From Streptomyces sp. 71268 (GTDB lineage: Bacteria; Actinomycetota; Actinomycetes; Streptomycetales; Streptomycetaceae): 64,000 nt of DNA. Shown here piece after piece: positions 35,828 through 44,883 of the stretch. Made by a program: the position numbers and the translations under genes. The stretch lies in assembly GCF_029392895.1 (NCBI RefSeq), contig NZ_CP114200.1, positions 5,958,501 through 6,022,500 of the forward strand, given 5' to 3'. Numbering within the stretch: position 1 is the stretch's first letter; each line of letters opens with the position of its first letter. The notes below the pieces were generated by a model. It was given only the letters and a program-made list of their open reading frames with translations, did no database searches and was not told where the DNA came from.

Positions 35828-38088
35828 GCAACATCCCGGAGACCGGGCGGACCACCCGGGTCACCATCCGCCTGGTGGCCATTCAGATCCTGGTCTTCTC
35901 GCTGCTGCTGACGCTCGGCGGACGGCTGTGGTACCTCCAGATCCGCAACGGCGACGAGTACAGCAACCAGGCCAGCAACAACCACGTACAGCAGGTGGTC
36001 GAGCCCGCCGTGCGCGGCTCCATCCTGGACGCCAGGGGCGTGGCGCTGGCCGACAACCAGACCCGCCTGGTGGTCTCCGCCAGCCGCACCGAGCTGATGA
36101 AGATGGCCGACGACGGCCAGGCCGTGCTCACCCGGCTCGCCGAGGTGCTGGACATGGAGACCAAGGACGTCACCGACAAGGTGCGGCTGTGCGACTCCAA
36201 GACCCCGCAGCCCTGTTGGAACGGCTCCCCGTACCAGCCCATCCCGATCACCGACGAGGCCACCACCCAGCAGGCCCTGCAGATCCGCGAGCGGGCCGAG
36301 GACTTCCCCGGCATCAGCGCCGAGCCCACCGCCGTGCGCCGCTACGCGGCGCCGGGTGACGCCAACACCGCGCAGGTGCTCGGCTACCTCTCGCCGGTCA
36401 CCGACGAGGAGATCAAGAAGGCCGAGGACACCGAGTCGCCGCTGCTGCGCGCCGACCAGATCGGCCGCTCGGGCCTGGAGCGCACCTACGACAGCCAGTT
36501 GCGCGGCAAGGCCGGGGTCACCCGGTACGAGGTGGACAACCTCGGCCGCGTCATCGGCAAGGCCAAGAGCGACCGGGCCGTGCCCGGCGCCAACGTCGTC
36601 ACGAGCATCGACGCCCGCGTGCAGGCCATAGCGGAGAAGGAGCTCGACAAGGCGATGAAGGCCGCCCGCAAGGAGCACGACCGCAACACCAACCGGAACT
36701 ACGAGGCGGACGCGGGCGCCGTGGTGGTCATGGAGTCCAAGACGGGCCGCATCGTGTCCATGGCCTCCAACCCGACGTACGACCCCAACGCCTGGGTCGG
36801 TGGCATCTCCGGCAAGGACTACCAGCGCCTGACCGGCAAGGACTCCAACTACCCGCTGCTCAACCGGGCCATCCAGGGCCAGGCGGCACCCGGCTCGATC
36901 TTCAAGGTGATCTCGGCGACCGCGGCGGTCAACGCGGGCTACGACTTCGACGACAAGTACAACTGCAGCAGCGCCTTCAACATCGGCGGCCAGGTCTTCA
37001 AGAACTTCGAGTCCAAGGGCTACGGGCCGATCGACATCGGCCGCGCCCTGGAGGTCTCCTGCGACACGGTCTTCTACGACCTGGCGTACAAGCAGTGGCA
37101 GAAGGACGGCGGGAACAAGCCGAAGGACAAGCCGGCCGACCACTTCTACAAGACGGCGCACCAGTTCGGGCTTGGCAAGGAGACCGGCATCGACCTGCCC
37201 AACGAGGTCGCGGGCCGGGTGCCGGACCGGAAGTGGAAGAAGGACTACTACGAGGCCAACAAGGACGCGTGGTGCAAGCAGGCGAAGTCCAAGAAGCGGG
37301 ACTACGTCACCCAGATCGCCCGCGAGAACTGCGCCGAGGGCATGAAGATGCGCGCCGGTGACAGCGTCAACTACTCCATCGGACAGGGCGACACGCTCGT
37401 CACGCCGATACAGATGGCGACGATCTACAGCGCCATCAGCAACGGCGGCACGCTCTACGACCCCAGCGTCGGCAAGGCCGTGGTCAGCCCCGACGGCAAG
37501 CACGTCAAGGAGATCAAGCCGACCGCGCACGGGAAGCTGCCGATGCGCGGCGACACCCTCGACAAGGTCGACAAGGCGCTGGCCGGCGTGGTCACCAACG
37601 GCTCGGCCGCCTGGCGGTTCGGCGGCTGGCCGCAGGACAAGATCCCGATGCACGCCAAGACCGGCACCGCCGAGGTGCACGGCAAGCAGACGACGTCGTG
37701 GTTCGCCTCGTACACCAAGGACTACACGATCGTCATGACCATCTCCCAGGGCGGCACCGGCTCCGGCGCCTCGGGCCCGGCCGTGCGCAACATCTACAGC
37801 GCGCTGTACGGCGTGGACGCCAAGGGCGGGATCGACCGGAAGAAGGCGCTGCTGCCCTCGCCGCAGGCCAAGCTGCCAAAGATCGAGAAGGACGGCACGA
37901 TCGAGGCGCCGCAGATCAAGCCGCCGAAGAAGACCGAGCCGGTCGAGACGGCGCCGGTGCTGGCGGCGGGTGCGCTTCACCAGCGCGGCCAGCGGCCACT
38001 CGCGACGCTGGACGCGGGCCGTAGCCCGGTCTCCGCGCCGAGCGCCGGCACCCCGCCGCTCGCGGCGACGGGGAGGCGGGACCAGTGA
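35824..38088 (+). CDS. mrdA: Penicillin-binding protein 2 (class B transpeptidase)
   Basis: Monofunctional transpeptidase of 754 residues that partners RodA. After a short cytoplasmic tail there is one membrane span (LVAIQILVFSLLLTLGGRLWYLQI), then the dimerisation domain with VVEPAVRGSILDARGV and GRSGLERTYDSQLRG. The transpeptidase has Ser358-x-x-Lys361 (GSIFK), Ser412-Cys-Asp414 in place of the usual SxN, and Lys612-Thr-Gly614. The SxD form is normal for PBP2. A C-terminal extension of about 100 residues after the catalytic domain is Pro/Lys/Ala-rich. AGGGGG precedes ATG 35824; the stop overlaps rodA by 4 bases. Confidence 0.95.
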   Translation: MSNIPETGRTTRVTIRLVAIQILVFSLLLTLGGRLWYLQIRNGDEYSNQASNNHVQQVVEPAVRGSILDARGVALADNQTRLVVSASRTELMKMADDGQAVLTRLAEVLDMETKDVTDKVRLCDSKTPQPCWNGSPYQPIPITDEATTQQALQIRERAEDFPGISAEPTAVRRYAAPGDANTAQVLGYLSPVTDEEIKKAEDTESPLLRADQIGRSGLERTYDSQLRGKAGVTRYEVDNLGRVIGKAKSDRAVPGANVVTSIDARVQAIAEKELDKAMKAARKEHDRNTNRNYEADAGAVVVMESKTGRIVSMASNPTYDPNAWVGGISGKDYQRLTGKDSNYPLLNRAIQGQAAPGSIFKVISATAAVNAGYDFDDKYNCSSAFNIGGQVFKNFESKGYGPIDIGRALEVSCDTVFYDLAYKQWQKDGGNKPKDKPADHFYKTAHQFGLGKETGIDLPNEVAGRVPDRKWKKDYYEANKDAWCKQAKSKKRDYVTQIARENCAEGMKMRAGDSVNYSIGQGDTLVTPIQMATIYSAISNGGTLYDPSVGKAVVSPDGKHVKEIKPTAHGKLPMRGDTLDKVDKALAGVVTNGSAAWRFGGWPQDKIPMHAKTGTAEVHGKQTTSWFASYTKDYTIVMTISQGGTGSGASGPAVRNIYSALYGVDAKGGIDRKKALLPSPQAKLPKIEKDGTIEAPQIKPPKKTEPVETAPVLAAGALHQRGQRPLATLDAGRSPVSAPSAGTPPLAATGRRDQ

Positions 38089-39284
38089 GCGCATCCGACG
38101 GTTTCTCCGTCCGCCGCTTCAGCCCGGAACCGGGCACCTGGGGCAAGCTGACGGCGCGCGACTCGATCGTGCGGCGGCTGGACTGGACGCTGATGATCTC
38201 GGCGCTCGCGCTGTCCGCGATGGGCGCCGTGCTGGTCTACTCGGCCACCCGCAACCGCACCGAGCTGACCGGCGGCGACCAGTACTCGTTCCTCTTCAGG
38301 CACACCCTCAACACCAGCATCGGCCTGGCCCTGATGGTCGTCACCATCTGGCTCGGCCACCGCACCCTGCGCGGCGCGGTGCCGGTGCTGTACGTGCTGT
38401 CGGTGGTCCTGGTGCTCGCGGTGCTCTCGCCGCTGGGCTCGACGGTCAACGGCGCGCACTCGTGGATCCAGCTCCCCGGCGGCTTCTCGCTCCAGCCCTC
38501 GGAGTTCACCAAGGTCACCATCATCCTGGGCATGGCGATGCTGCTGGCCGCCAAGGTGGACGCGGGCGACCGGGAGCACCCCGACCACCGGACCGTGCTC
38601 CAGTCGCTGGCCATCGCGGCCGTGCCGATCGCGATCGTGCTGCTGATGCCGGACCTCGGCTCGGTGATGGTGATGGCCGTCATCGTGCTGGCGGTGCTGC
38701 TGGCCTCCGGTGCCTCCAACCGCTGGATCGCCGGCATCATCGGCACCGGGTTGCTGGGCATCGTGCTGATCTGGCAGCTCAACATCCTGGACCAGTACCA
38801 GATCGACCGGTTCGCCGCGTTCGCCAACCCGGCGCTCGACCCGGCCGGCGTCGGCTACAACACCAACCAGGCCCGCATCGCCATCGGCTCCGGCCAACTG
38901 ACCGGCTCCGGCCTCTTCAAGGGCAGCCAGACCACCGGCCAGTTCGTCCCCGAGCAGCAGACCGACTTCGTCTTCACGGTGGCCGGCGAGGAACTCGGCT
39001 TCCTCGGCGGCGGGCTCATCATCCTGCTCGTGGGCGTCGTGCTCTGGCGCGCCTGCCGCATCGCGCGCGGCGCCCCCGAGCTGTACGGCACGATCGTCGC
39101 GGCCGGCATCATCGCCTGGTTCGCGTTCCAGTCCTTCGAGAACATCGGCATGACGCTCGGCATCATGCCGGTCACCGGCCTGCCGCTGCCCTTCGTCTCG
39201 TACGGCGGCACGTCGATGTTCGCCGCGTGGATAGCGATCGGCCTGTTGCAGTCGATCAGGGTGCAGCGGCCGATATCGGCCTAG
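38085..39284 (+). CDS. rodA: Peptidoglycan glycosyltransferase RodA (SEDS)
   Basis: SEDS-family polymerase of 399 residues with ten or so membrane spans that extends glycan strands from lipid II and works with PBP2. Characteristic pieces: GAHSWIQLPGGFSLQPSEFTKV, LLMPDLGSVMVM, the large loop with YNTNQARIAIGSGQLTGSGLF, QTDFVFTVAGEELGFLGG and the closing MPVTGLPLPFVSYGGTSM. The catalytic aspartate is in the PSEFTKV-to-DLGS region as in homologues. GTG 38085 overlaps the pbp2 stop. Previously named sfr in S. coelicolor, where it is needed for spore walls. Confidence 0.95.
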   Translation: MSASDGFSVRRFSPEPGTWGKLTARDSIVRRLDWTLMISALALSAMGAVLVYSATRNRTELTGGDQYSFLFRHTLNTSIGLALMVVTIWLGHRTLRGAVPVLYVLSVVLVLAVLSPLGSTVNGAHSWIQLPGGFSLQPSEFTKVTIILGMAMLLAAKVDAGDREHPDHRTVLQSLAIAAVPIAIVLLMPDLGSVMVMAVIVLAVLLASGASNRWIAGIIGTGLLGIVLIWQLNILDQYQIDRFAAFANPALDPAGVGYNTNQARIAIGSGQLTGSGLFKGSQTTGQFVPEQQTDFVFTVAGEELGFLGGGLIILLVGVVLWRACRIARGAPELYGTIVAAGIIAWFAFQSFENIGMTLGIMPVTGLPLPFVSYGGTSMFAAWIAIGLLQSIRVQRPISA

Positions 39285-39317
39285 CGACCGGCCCGCCGCG
39301 CGGGCCCGTCGCACCGT

Positions 39318-39365
39318 CCACCGCCCCGGCGGCCGTCCCCCGTGGACGTGCCGCCGGGGCGGTGG
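39318..39365. terminator. Bidirectional terminator after rodA
   Basis: A perfect 16-bp stem (39318-39333 with 39350-39365) around a 16-base loop between convergent rodA and the phosphatase gene at 39424. It ends the mre operon. Confidence 0.75.
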
Positions 39366-39423
39366 CACGTGCGGGGGTCGCCGGGGGTGGGTCGGGCGGC
39401 CCGGCGGAGGTGGGCCCGGCCGG

Positions 39424-42066
39424 TCAGCGTGGTGGTGTGGGGCGGACCGCGAGGACGGCGAGGTCGTCGGCGCTGTCGGCGCCGAGGCCGATGAGGAGTT
39501 CGTCGCAGAAGACCTCCAGCGGCTCGCGGGCCAGGGCCGCGGTGTGCCGGCGCAGCCTGGCCATGGCGTGGTCGAGAGGTTCGTCGCGGCGTTCGATGAG
39601 GCCGTCGGTGTAGAGCAGCAGGGTCGAGTGGGCCGGGAGTTCGCTCCACGCCTCGGTGCGGGGCACGTCCGGGTCCATGCCCAGGAGCAGGCCCGCGCCC
39701 TCTTCGAGGAACCGGGTCTCGCCCTCCGCGGTGGTCAGCAGCGGCGGCACGTGCCCCGCGGAGGAGTAGCGCAGCTCCCAGGGGCCGCCGGGCGGGCCCT
39801 TGACGAGGCCGTAGAGGCAGGTGGCGGTGGGTTCGTGGGACAGGCTGTGGTTGGCCAGGTCCAGGCGGCGCAGGACCACCTGCGGGGGTTCCTCGCGGTC
39901 GATGGCGATGCCCCGCAGCATGCTGCGGAGCTGGCTCATCGTGATGGCCGCGTCGAGGTTGTGCCCGGTGACGTCGCCGATGACGACGGCCGTTCCGCCG
40001 GAGACGCAGAAGCTGTCGTACCAGTCGCCGCCGACCTGCGCGGTGGTGGAGGAGGCGACGTAGCGGGCGGCCAACTGGAGGTGCTCGACCTCCGGCAGCC
40101 GGGGCAGCAGGGAGCGCTGGAGGCGTTCGGCGACGTTCCGGGTGTCCTGGTACAGCCGGGCGTTGTCCACGCCCAGGGTCAGGGTGCGCACCACGTCGTC
40201 GACGAGCGAGAGCACGCCCTTGGTGAAGGGCCGGGCACGGTCGGCGCGGGCCAGCGTCAGCGCCCCGAAGACCTCCCGGCGCGAGCGCAGCGGGGCCACG
40301 ACGGCGCTGGTGGCCCCCAGTTCCTCGAACAGCTCCCGGTACTGGGCGTCCAACGGGCTGTCGGCCTGGCCCGGCACGGGAGCCTCGGTGAGCAGCAGCG
40401 GGCCCGCGCCGCGCAGCACGCGGGCCAGCGGGCCGCGCTCGACGTCGGACATCGGCGGGAGCCTGCCCTCGTACGCCCGCGGCGACCGCCCCGGAGGCGG
40501 GTCGCGGTGGACGACGCAGACCCGGTCCACCTCGGCGTGCTGGTCCAGCAGGTCGACCACGCACCAGTCGGCCAGTTGCCGGGTGAGGATGCGGCCCGCC
40601 TCCTGGAGGCCCTCGCGCAGGTTCGCGGTGTTGCCGAGCGCGCTGCCCAGGCCGGCCAGCAGGGTGAACCGCTCCAGGTCCGACAGTTCGGCGACGGGCT
40701 CGGCCGGCCGGGCCTCGCTTCGTGGCGCGGCCGGGGCGGACGGCCCGGCCGCCTCGGGCGGCGTCGGGGGCATGCCGCGGACCGACGGTTCGCCCGACCC
40801 GTCGACGGGCGCGGTCGCCCGGGGGGCCAGTTGGGCGACGAACACGGTGCTGCCGTCGGTCATCTCCTGGGTCTGGATGATCAGCCGAATGGGAACGAGG
40901 TGGCCGTCGTGGTGGAGCGCCGGCAGCGGCACCGAGCGACCCAGGATGTGCGCCTGCCCGGTGAGCAGCAGCGAGGAGAACGCCGCCACGTGGCGCTGGC
41001 GCAGGTGCTCCGGCATGAGGACGGTGAGCTTTCGGCCGACGAGGTCGTCCACGGACCAGCCGAGCAGGTCGGCGGCCGGCCCGTTCGCCGCGACGATGTG
41101 GTTGCCCTCGTCGGCGGCGATGGTCGGCACCCTGCTCGCCTGGAGGAGGCCGGCGTCCCACGGCACCATCTCGGACGGGCTGAAGCCCGGCCCCTGCGGG
41201 ACCAGCGTCCACGCGGTGGGGGGATCGCCGTCGAGCTGGTCGCTGATCTGGTCCAGCAGCCACTGCTGGAAGGCGCGCCGGCGCGGCAGGGCCGGCAGCG
41301 TCAGCAGGTGCTCCGCGCGCGCCGCCTCCTCGGCCAGGTCGAGCACCTGGCGCAGGGTCTCCACCGCGGCGCCGGCGTCGGCCGGCATGGTCAGCGGCAG
41401 CGAGTGGACGTCCGTCAGCGGTGGGTGCCGCTCCAGGGCGGCGGTGACGCGGGCGCTGACGACGTTGTTCATGTCGTGCGCGACGGCCAGCTCCTCGGGC
41501 GACACGCCGAGATCGGCCCCGGCGGACACCGCGAGGTAGAGCTCGCGCAGCAGCGCGTGCCGGTGCCGCTCGGAGGCCGCGTACAGCGTCCTGGGCAGGT
41601 CCACCAGCATCACGGTCTCGCGGGCTTCCACGGGCGGCGGGTCGGTGGGCGGCCACCCGAAGGGCGGCGACGGCCAACCGTCGGACCGCAGCTCGAACCA
41701 GACCGTCTTGTGCTCGTCCCCGACCTCCACCCCGTGCCGCCAGGTGAGCTGCTCGACGACGGTCAGGCCCTGCCCCGTACCGGCGTACGGAGGGCAGTTC
41801 CGGGGAGCTAAGCCACGGTAGGGCCGGTGGTCGCTGACCCGTACGCACACCCGGCTGCCCACGGCCCGCACGGACACCTCGACCTCGGTGGCCGCGTGCA
41901 CCACCGCGTTGGTCACCAGCTCGCTGACCAGGAGCACGGCGATGTCGACCAACGGCTCGAACGTGCCGTCCAGGGCACCACGCACGAAGCGCCGCGCGGC
42001 CGCGACGCTCTGAGGCCGCTGCGGGAAGCGCCGGACGCGAGCCCTCGACGGTGCTGGCTTGCCCAT
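39424..42066 (-). CDS. Anti-sigma-type kinase / PAS / GAF / PP2C multidomain protein
   Basis: A four-domain regulatory protein of 880 residues with no membrane span. Residues about 20-140 form an RsbW-type HATPase (SELVTNAVVHAATE with the N-box, then GTGQGLTVVEQL). A PAS domain lies near 310-430 (IVAANGPAADLLGWSVDDL), a GAF domain near 460-620, and a SpoIIE-type PP2C phosphatase from about 645 (VGGDWYDSF, VIGDVTGHNLDAA, YSSAGHVPPLL, LLLYTDGLIE). Such proteins set a sigma-factor partner switch in response to a sensed signal; both kinase and phosphatase halves in one chain are a Streptomyces specialty. ATG 42066 is used; the frame extends up to 43878 but that part is Arg/Pro noise overlapping the next gene. 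Confidence 0.9.
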   Translation of the reverse strand: MGKPAPSRARVRRFPQRPQSVAAARRFVRGALDGTFEPLVDIAVLLVSELVTNAVVHAATEVEVSVRAVGSRVCVRVSDHRPYRGLAPRNCPPYAGTGQGLTVVEQLTWRHGVEVGDEHKTVWFELRSDGWPSPPFGWPPTDPPPVEARETVMLVDLPRTLYAASERHRHALLRELYLAVSAGADLGVSPEELAVAHDMNNVVSARVTAALERHPPLTDVHSLPLTMPADAGAAVETLRQVLDLAEEAARAEHLLTLPALPRRRAFQQWLLDQISDQLDGDPPTAWTLVPQGPGFSPSEMVPWDAGLLQASRVPTIAADEGNHIVAANGPAADLLGWSVDDLVGRKLTVLMPEHLRQRHVAAFSSLLLTGQAHILGRSVPLPALHHDGHLVPIRLIIQTQEMTDGSTVFVAQLAPRATAPVDGSGEPSVRGMPPTPPEAAGPSAPAAPRSEARPAEPVAELSDLERFTLLAGLGSALGNTANLREGLQEAGRILTRQLADWCVVDLLDQHAEVDRVCVVHRDPPPGRSPRAYEGRLPPMSDVERGPLARVLRGAGPLLLTEAPVPGQADSPLDAQYRELFEELGATSAVVAPLRSRREVFGALTLARADRARPFTKGVLSLVDDVVRTLTLGVDNARLYQDTRNVAERLQRSLLPRLPEVEHLQLAARYVASSTTAQVGGDWYDSFCVSGGTAVVIGDVTGHNLDAAITMSQLRSMLRGIAIDREEPPQVVLRRLDLANHSLSHEPTATCLYGLVKGPPGGPWELRYSSAGHVPPLLTTAEGETRFLEEGAGLLLGMDPDVPRTEAWSELPAHSTLLLYTDGLIERRDEPLDHAMARLRRHTAALAREPLEVFCDELLIGLGADSADDLAVLAVRPTPPR

Positions 42067-42127
42067 GCGTCCACCCTGCCCCACGGTGCGCGTCCCCGCA
42101 GTGCGCCCGGCCGCCGGCTCCGCTGTC

Positions 42128-42157
42128 GGGAGGACGCCGGCCGGGAGGACGCCGGCC
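42128..42157. repeat. Tandem 15-bp repeat between regulators
   Basis: Two identical 15-base copies (GGGAGGACGCCGGCC) at 42128 and 42143, in the gap between the two minus-strand genes. It is probably a slippage product; no function is evident. Confidence 0.6.
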
Positions 42158-42218
42158 GGCCGGGGGCCGGATGGGGCGGTGGCTGGTCGGGCGAGTGTCG
42201 GCGGGCGGGTGGCGCGGG

Positions 42219-43214
42219 CTACGCGTCCGTCGGCGGGGCGGGTGGACGGTGGTCGCCGGGGCTGACCAGGAGGTCGCCGAGCGCGGTGCGGCGGTGCCGC
42301 ACCGCGCGCCCGGCGCGGGCCGTGGTGATCAGGCCGGCGCCGCGCAGCGCGGCGGCGTGCTCGGACGCGGTGGCGTCGCTCAGTCCGAGACGGCGGGCCA
42401 GTTGGCCGGTGGTGTGGGCCTCGGCGAGCAGCAGCAGGGCCTCGTACCGGGCGCGGCCGAGCACCGTGGCCAGCGCCCCGGCGCGGTCGCCGGCCGTGGC
42501 GGGCGACGGGGGCACGCCCGGGCCGGCCGGGTACGTCACGTACACCGGCTGGCCCGGCAGCTCGGCGACGAGCGGGGCCCCCGACCAGTGGAAGGTCGGC
42601 AGCAGGGTCAGGCCACGGCCGGCCGGGCGTACGTCCGCCTCCCGGTTCGCGGCCAGCTCCCACACGTCCGCGCGGAGCGCGGAGCCGGGCACGGCGGCGC
42701 ACAGCGCGGCGCCGACGCCCGCCTCGGCCGCCGTCACGGCGTACCGGGTGAACTCCGCCCGGTGCAGGTCCCGCACCAGGGACCAGGTCGGGCGCAGGAT
42801 CGTCTCGAACGCCGCGTGCTGGGCCTGGCGCAGCACCCGCCAGGCGTCGGCGTCGCCCCGGTGCAGGTCGCGCACCCAGGGCGGGGGCGGCGCGGGGTGG
42901 GTGGCGTACACGCGGGCCAACTCCGCGCGCACCACGGCCACCGGGGTGGCGCGCGGGGCGGCGAGGCCCTCGCGCAGGTCGTCGGCGAACACGTCGAGGA
43001 AGCTGGGCGCGCGGGCGGCCGGGACCAGGTCGCGCAGCGGGCGGACGGCGTCCGGCAGGCGGTGCAGCAGCCGCTGCCGCCAGGGCCCGTACCGCAGCGC
43101 GTCCCCGGGCTGGCAGAGCGTCAGCAGCGCGGTGTTCAGTTCCTGGAGCGGGGCGGGACGCGGCGCGAACCGCACCCGGGCCAGGTCGGCGGCCGTGAGG
43201 TGGACCCGGATCAC
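42219..43214 (-). CDS. Winged-helix (ArsR-type) transcriptional regulator
   Basis: A 331-residue DNA-binding protein whose winged helix is C-terminal: LGRARYEALLLLAEAHTTGQLARRLGLSDATASEHAAALRGAGLI and so on (about 245-300). This arrangement, with a long N-terminal domain of unknown ligand, occurs in a large actinobacterial ArsR-like group. GTG 43214 is fixed by AGGAGGAG directly upstream; about 19 codons more would be open but lack a ribosome site. It is divergent, across 152 bases, from the exported hydrolase at 43367, which is the natural candidate target. Confidence 0.85.
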   Translation of the reverse strand: MIRVHLTAADLARVRFAPRPAPLQELNTALLTLCQPGDALRYGPWRQRLLHRLPDAVRPLRDLVPAARAPSFLDVFADDLREGLAAPRATPVAVVRAELARVYATHPAPPPPWVRDLHRGDADAWRVLRQAQHAAFETILRPTWSLVRDLHRAEFTRYAVTAAEAGVGAALCAAVPGSALRADVWELAANREADVRPAGRGLTLLPTFHWSGAPLVAELPGQPVYVTYPAGPGVPPSPATAGDRAGALATVLGRARYEALLLLAEAHTTGQLARRLGLSDATASEHAAALRGAGLITTARAGRAVRHRRTALGDLLVSPGDHRPPAPPTDA

Positions 43215-43366
43215 TACTCCTCCTGACGGCCGCGCGCCAGCCTTTCGGCCAGCGCCGCAACGATCGCCCACGTCGCCGGCCGGCCACCAGTATTCCCGGC
43301 GTACCCGCCACGCGACGGCGGGGGCCCGCGCGGGGTGCGCGGCGACCGAGCACGGAAGGGTGCGAC

Positions 43367-44722
43367 GTGACCATGGCGAACAGGAACAGGAACAGGAACA
43401 GGAACGGGGACGACGGGTACGGGGCAGGAGTGGGACGCGGCGGCAGGGGGCGTTCGGGGCCCGGTGTCGGTAGCGGCAACGGTGGCGGCGTCGGTCGGCG
43501 GGCGGTCGTCGCGGGGGCCGTTCTCGGCGGCGCGGTGGCGCTCACCGGCCGGGGCCCGGCGTGGGCCGCGCCGGGTCCCGGCTCCCCGGTGGACGCCGGC
43601 GCGGCGGGCGGCCTCCGGATGCGGCTGCCGGCGCCGAGCGGCCCGTACCGGATCGGGGCCGGCGTGCTGCACGTCGTCGACCGGAAGCGCCCCGACCCGT
43701 GGCTGGGCGCTGGCAGCGTGCGGCAGGTGATGGCGACGGCGTGGTACCCGGCCGGCGACGTGCGCGGCCGGCCGCGCATGCCGCAGATGACGGCGCGGGC
43801 CGCCGCGTCGTTCGCGGTCTGGGCGCCACGGACGCGTCCGCTGGTGCCGTCGGCGGGCGTGGACTGGGCCGCCACCACGACCCACGCCTACCTGGACGCG
43901 CCCGCGCTGGCCGGGCGGCGGCGGCCGGTGCTGCTCTACAGCCCGGGCGGCGGCGACCCGCGCACCCTGGGCACCTGCGTGGCCGAGGAGTTGGCCAGCC
44001 ACGGCTTCGTCGTGGTCACCATCGACCACCCGGGCGACGCCAGCGAGGTGGAGCTGCCGGACGGCACGCTGCGCGAGTCGGTCCTCGTCGGCGACCCGCG
44101 CACCGACCCGAAGCTGTTCCAGACCGTGATCGAGACCCGGATCGCCGACGTCCGCCTCGTCCTGGACCACCTGGTCCGGCTGGCTCACCCGGGCGCCGGC
44201 CACCGCCATGACCAGCCAGGCAGCGCCCTGCCGCGCGGCCTCGCGCGCGCACTCGACCCGCGCCGGGTGGGCGTCTACGGGCACTCGGCGGGCGGCACCA
44301 CGGCGGCGCAGGCCCTCTACGACGACCGCCGTATCGCGGCGGCGGCCAACCTGGAGGGGTACCTGAGCCACCCGGCGACGTCGCCCGGCCACCTCGGCCC
44401 GCTCTTCCCCGCCGCCCGCGACGGGGTGGACCGGCCGCTGCTCCTGCTGGGCACGGAGGGGTTCCGGGACGCGGAGTTCGAGCGCACCTGGTCGGCGGCG
44501 GTGGCCCGCTCGCGGGGCCACGCCACCTGGCGGCAGATCGCCGGTGCCACCCACGCGACCCTCACCGACTACGCGGCCCTGGCGCCGCGACTCCAGGCCG
44601 CCGGCCTGATCACCGCCGAGGCCCGCGCCGCGCTGGTCGGCACCATCGACCCGGCGCGCTCGGTGCCGCTGCTGCGCCACCTCGTCCGCGCCTTCTTCAC
44701 CCGCCACCTCGGCGCGCCCTGA
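43367..44722 (+). CDS. Tat-exported alpha/beta hydrolase (PAF-acetylhydrolase-like)
   Basis: A 451-residue esterase or lipase of the platelet-activating-factor acetylhydrolase type. A twin-arginine signal (RRAVVAGAVLGGAVALTGRGPAWAA) precedes the mature domain, so it is probably exported. The nucleophile elbow is GVYGHSAGGTTAA; an aspartate (in the following GTEGFRDAEFERTW stretch) and a histidine (GATHATLTDY) complete a likely triad. The first residues are an odd run of Asn-Arg pairs from a hexanucleotide repeat, ahead of a Gly-rich stretch. GTG 43367 and ATG 43373 are both possible. Substrate is unknown. Confidence 0.85.
   Translation: MTMANRNRNRNRNGDDGYGAGVGRGGRGRSGPGVGSGNGGGVGRRAVVAGAVLGGAVALTGRGPAWAAPGPGSPVDAGAAGGLRMRLPAPSGPYRIGAGVLHVVDRKRPDPWLGAGSVRQVMATAWYPAGDVRGRPRMPQMTARAAASFAVWAPRTRPLVPSAGVDWAATTTHAYLDAPALAGRRRPVLLYSPGGGDPRTLGTCVAEELASHGFVVVTIDHPGDASEVELPDGTLRESVLVGDPRTDPKLFQTVIETRIADVRLVLDHLVRLAHPGAGHRHDQPGSALPRGLARALDPRRVGVYGHSAGGTTAAQALYDDRRIAAAANLEGYLSHPATSPGHLGPLFPAARDGVDRPLLLLGTEGFRDAEFERTWSAAVARSRGHATWRQIAGATHATLTDYAALAPRLQAAGLITAEARAALVGTIDPARSVPLLRHLVRAFFTRHLGAP
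43379..43408 (+). repeat. AACAGG hexanucleotide repeat in the hydrolase N-terminus
   Basis: Four perfect copies of AACAGG and one imperfect copy (AACGGG), in frame, encode alternating Asn-Arg. A six-base unit cannot switch the gene off by frameshift, but copy number may vary the leader length before the Tat signal. Confidence 0.85.
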
Positions 44723-44871
44723 CGGCGGCGCGCGACCCCGTGGCGACCTTGTGGCGACCGCGCGGGGGAGCGCGGAAGGCGGCGCCCGGCATCAGCGTCG
44801 GCCTCCACCGCGCCCCCGCGCGGGGTGTGACCGAGCCCGTCGAACTGCTCGCCGCGCGCACCGCCCGGGCG

Positions 44872-44877
44872 TACATT
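44872..44877 (+). promoter_or_regulatory. -10 element, likely leaderless start of the CYTH-CHAD gene
   Basis: TACATT followed by six bases (GCGGCC) and then the ATG, without a ribosome-binding sequence. Same geometry as valS and folC. Confidence 0.5.
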
Positions 44878-44883
44878 GCGGCC

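Noticed and set aside
43379..43408. AACAGG repeat as a phase-variation switch
   Set aside because: The unit is six bases and stays in frame, so gain or loss cannot turn the gene off.
42067..43878. N-terminal extension of the PAS/GAF/PP2C protein
   Set aside because: Open for 604 codons further up but without homology, Arg/Pro/Ala-rich, and overlapping the certain winged-helix gene.
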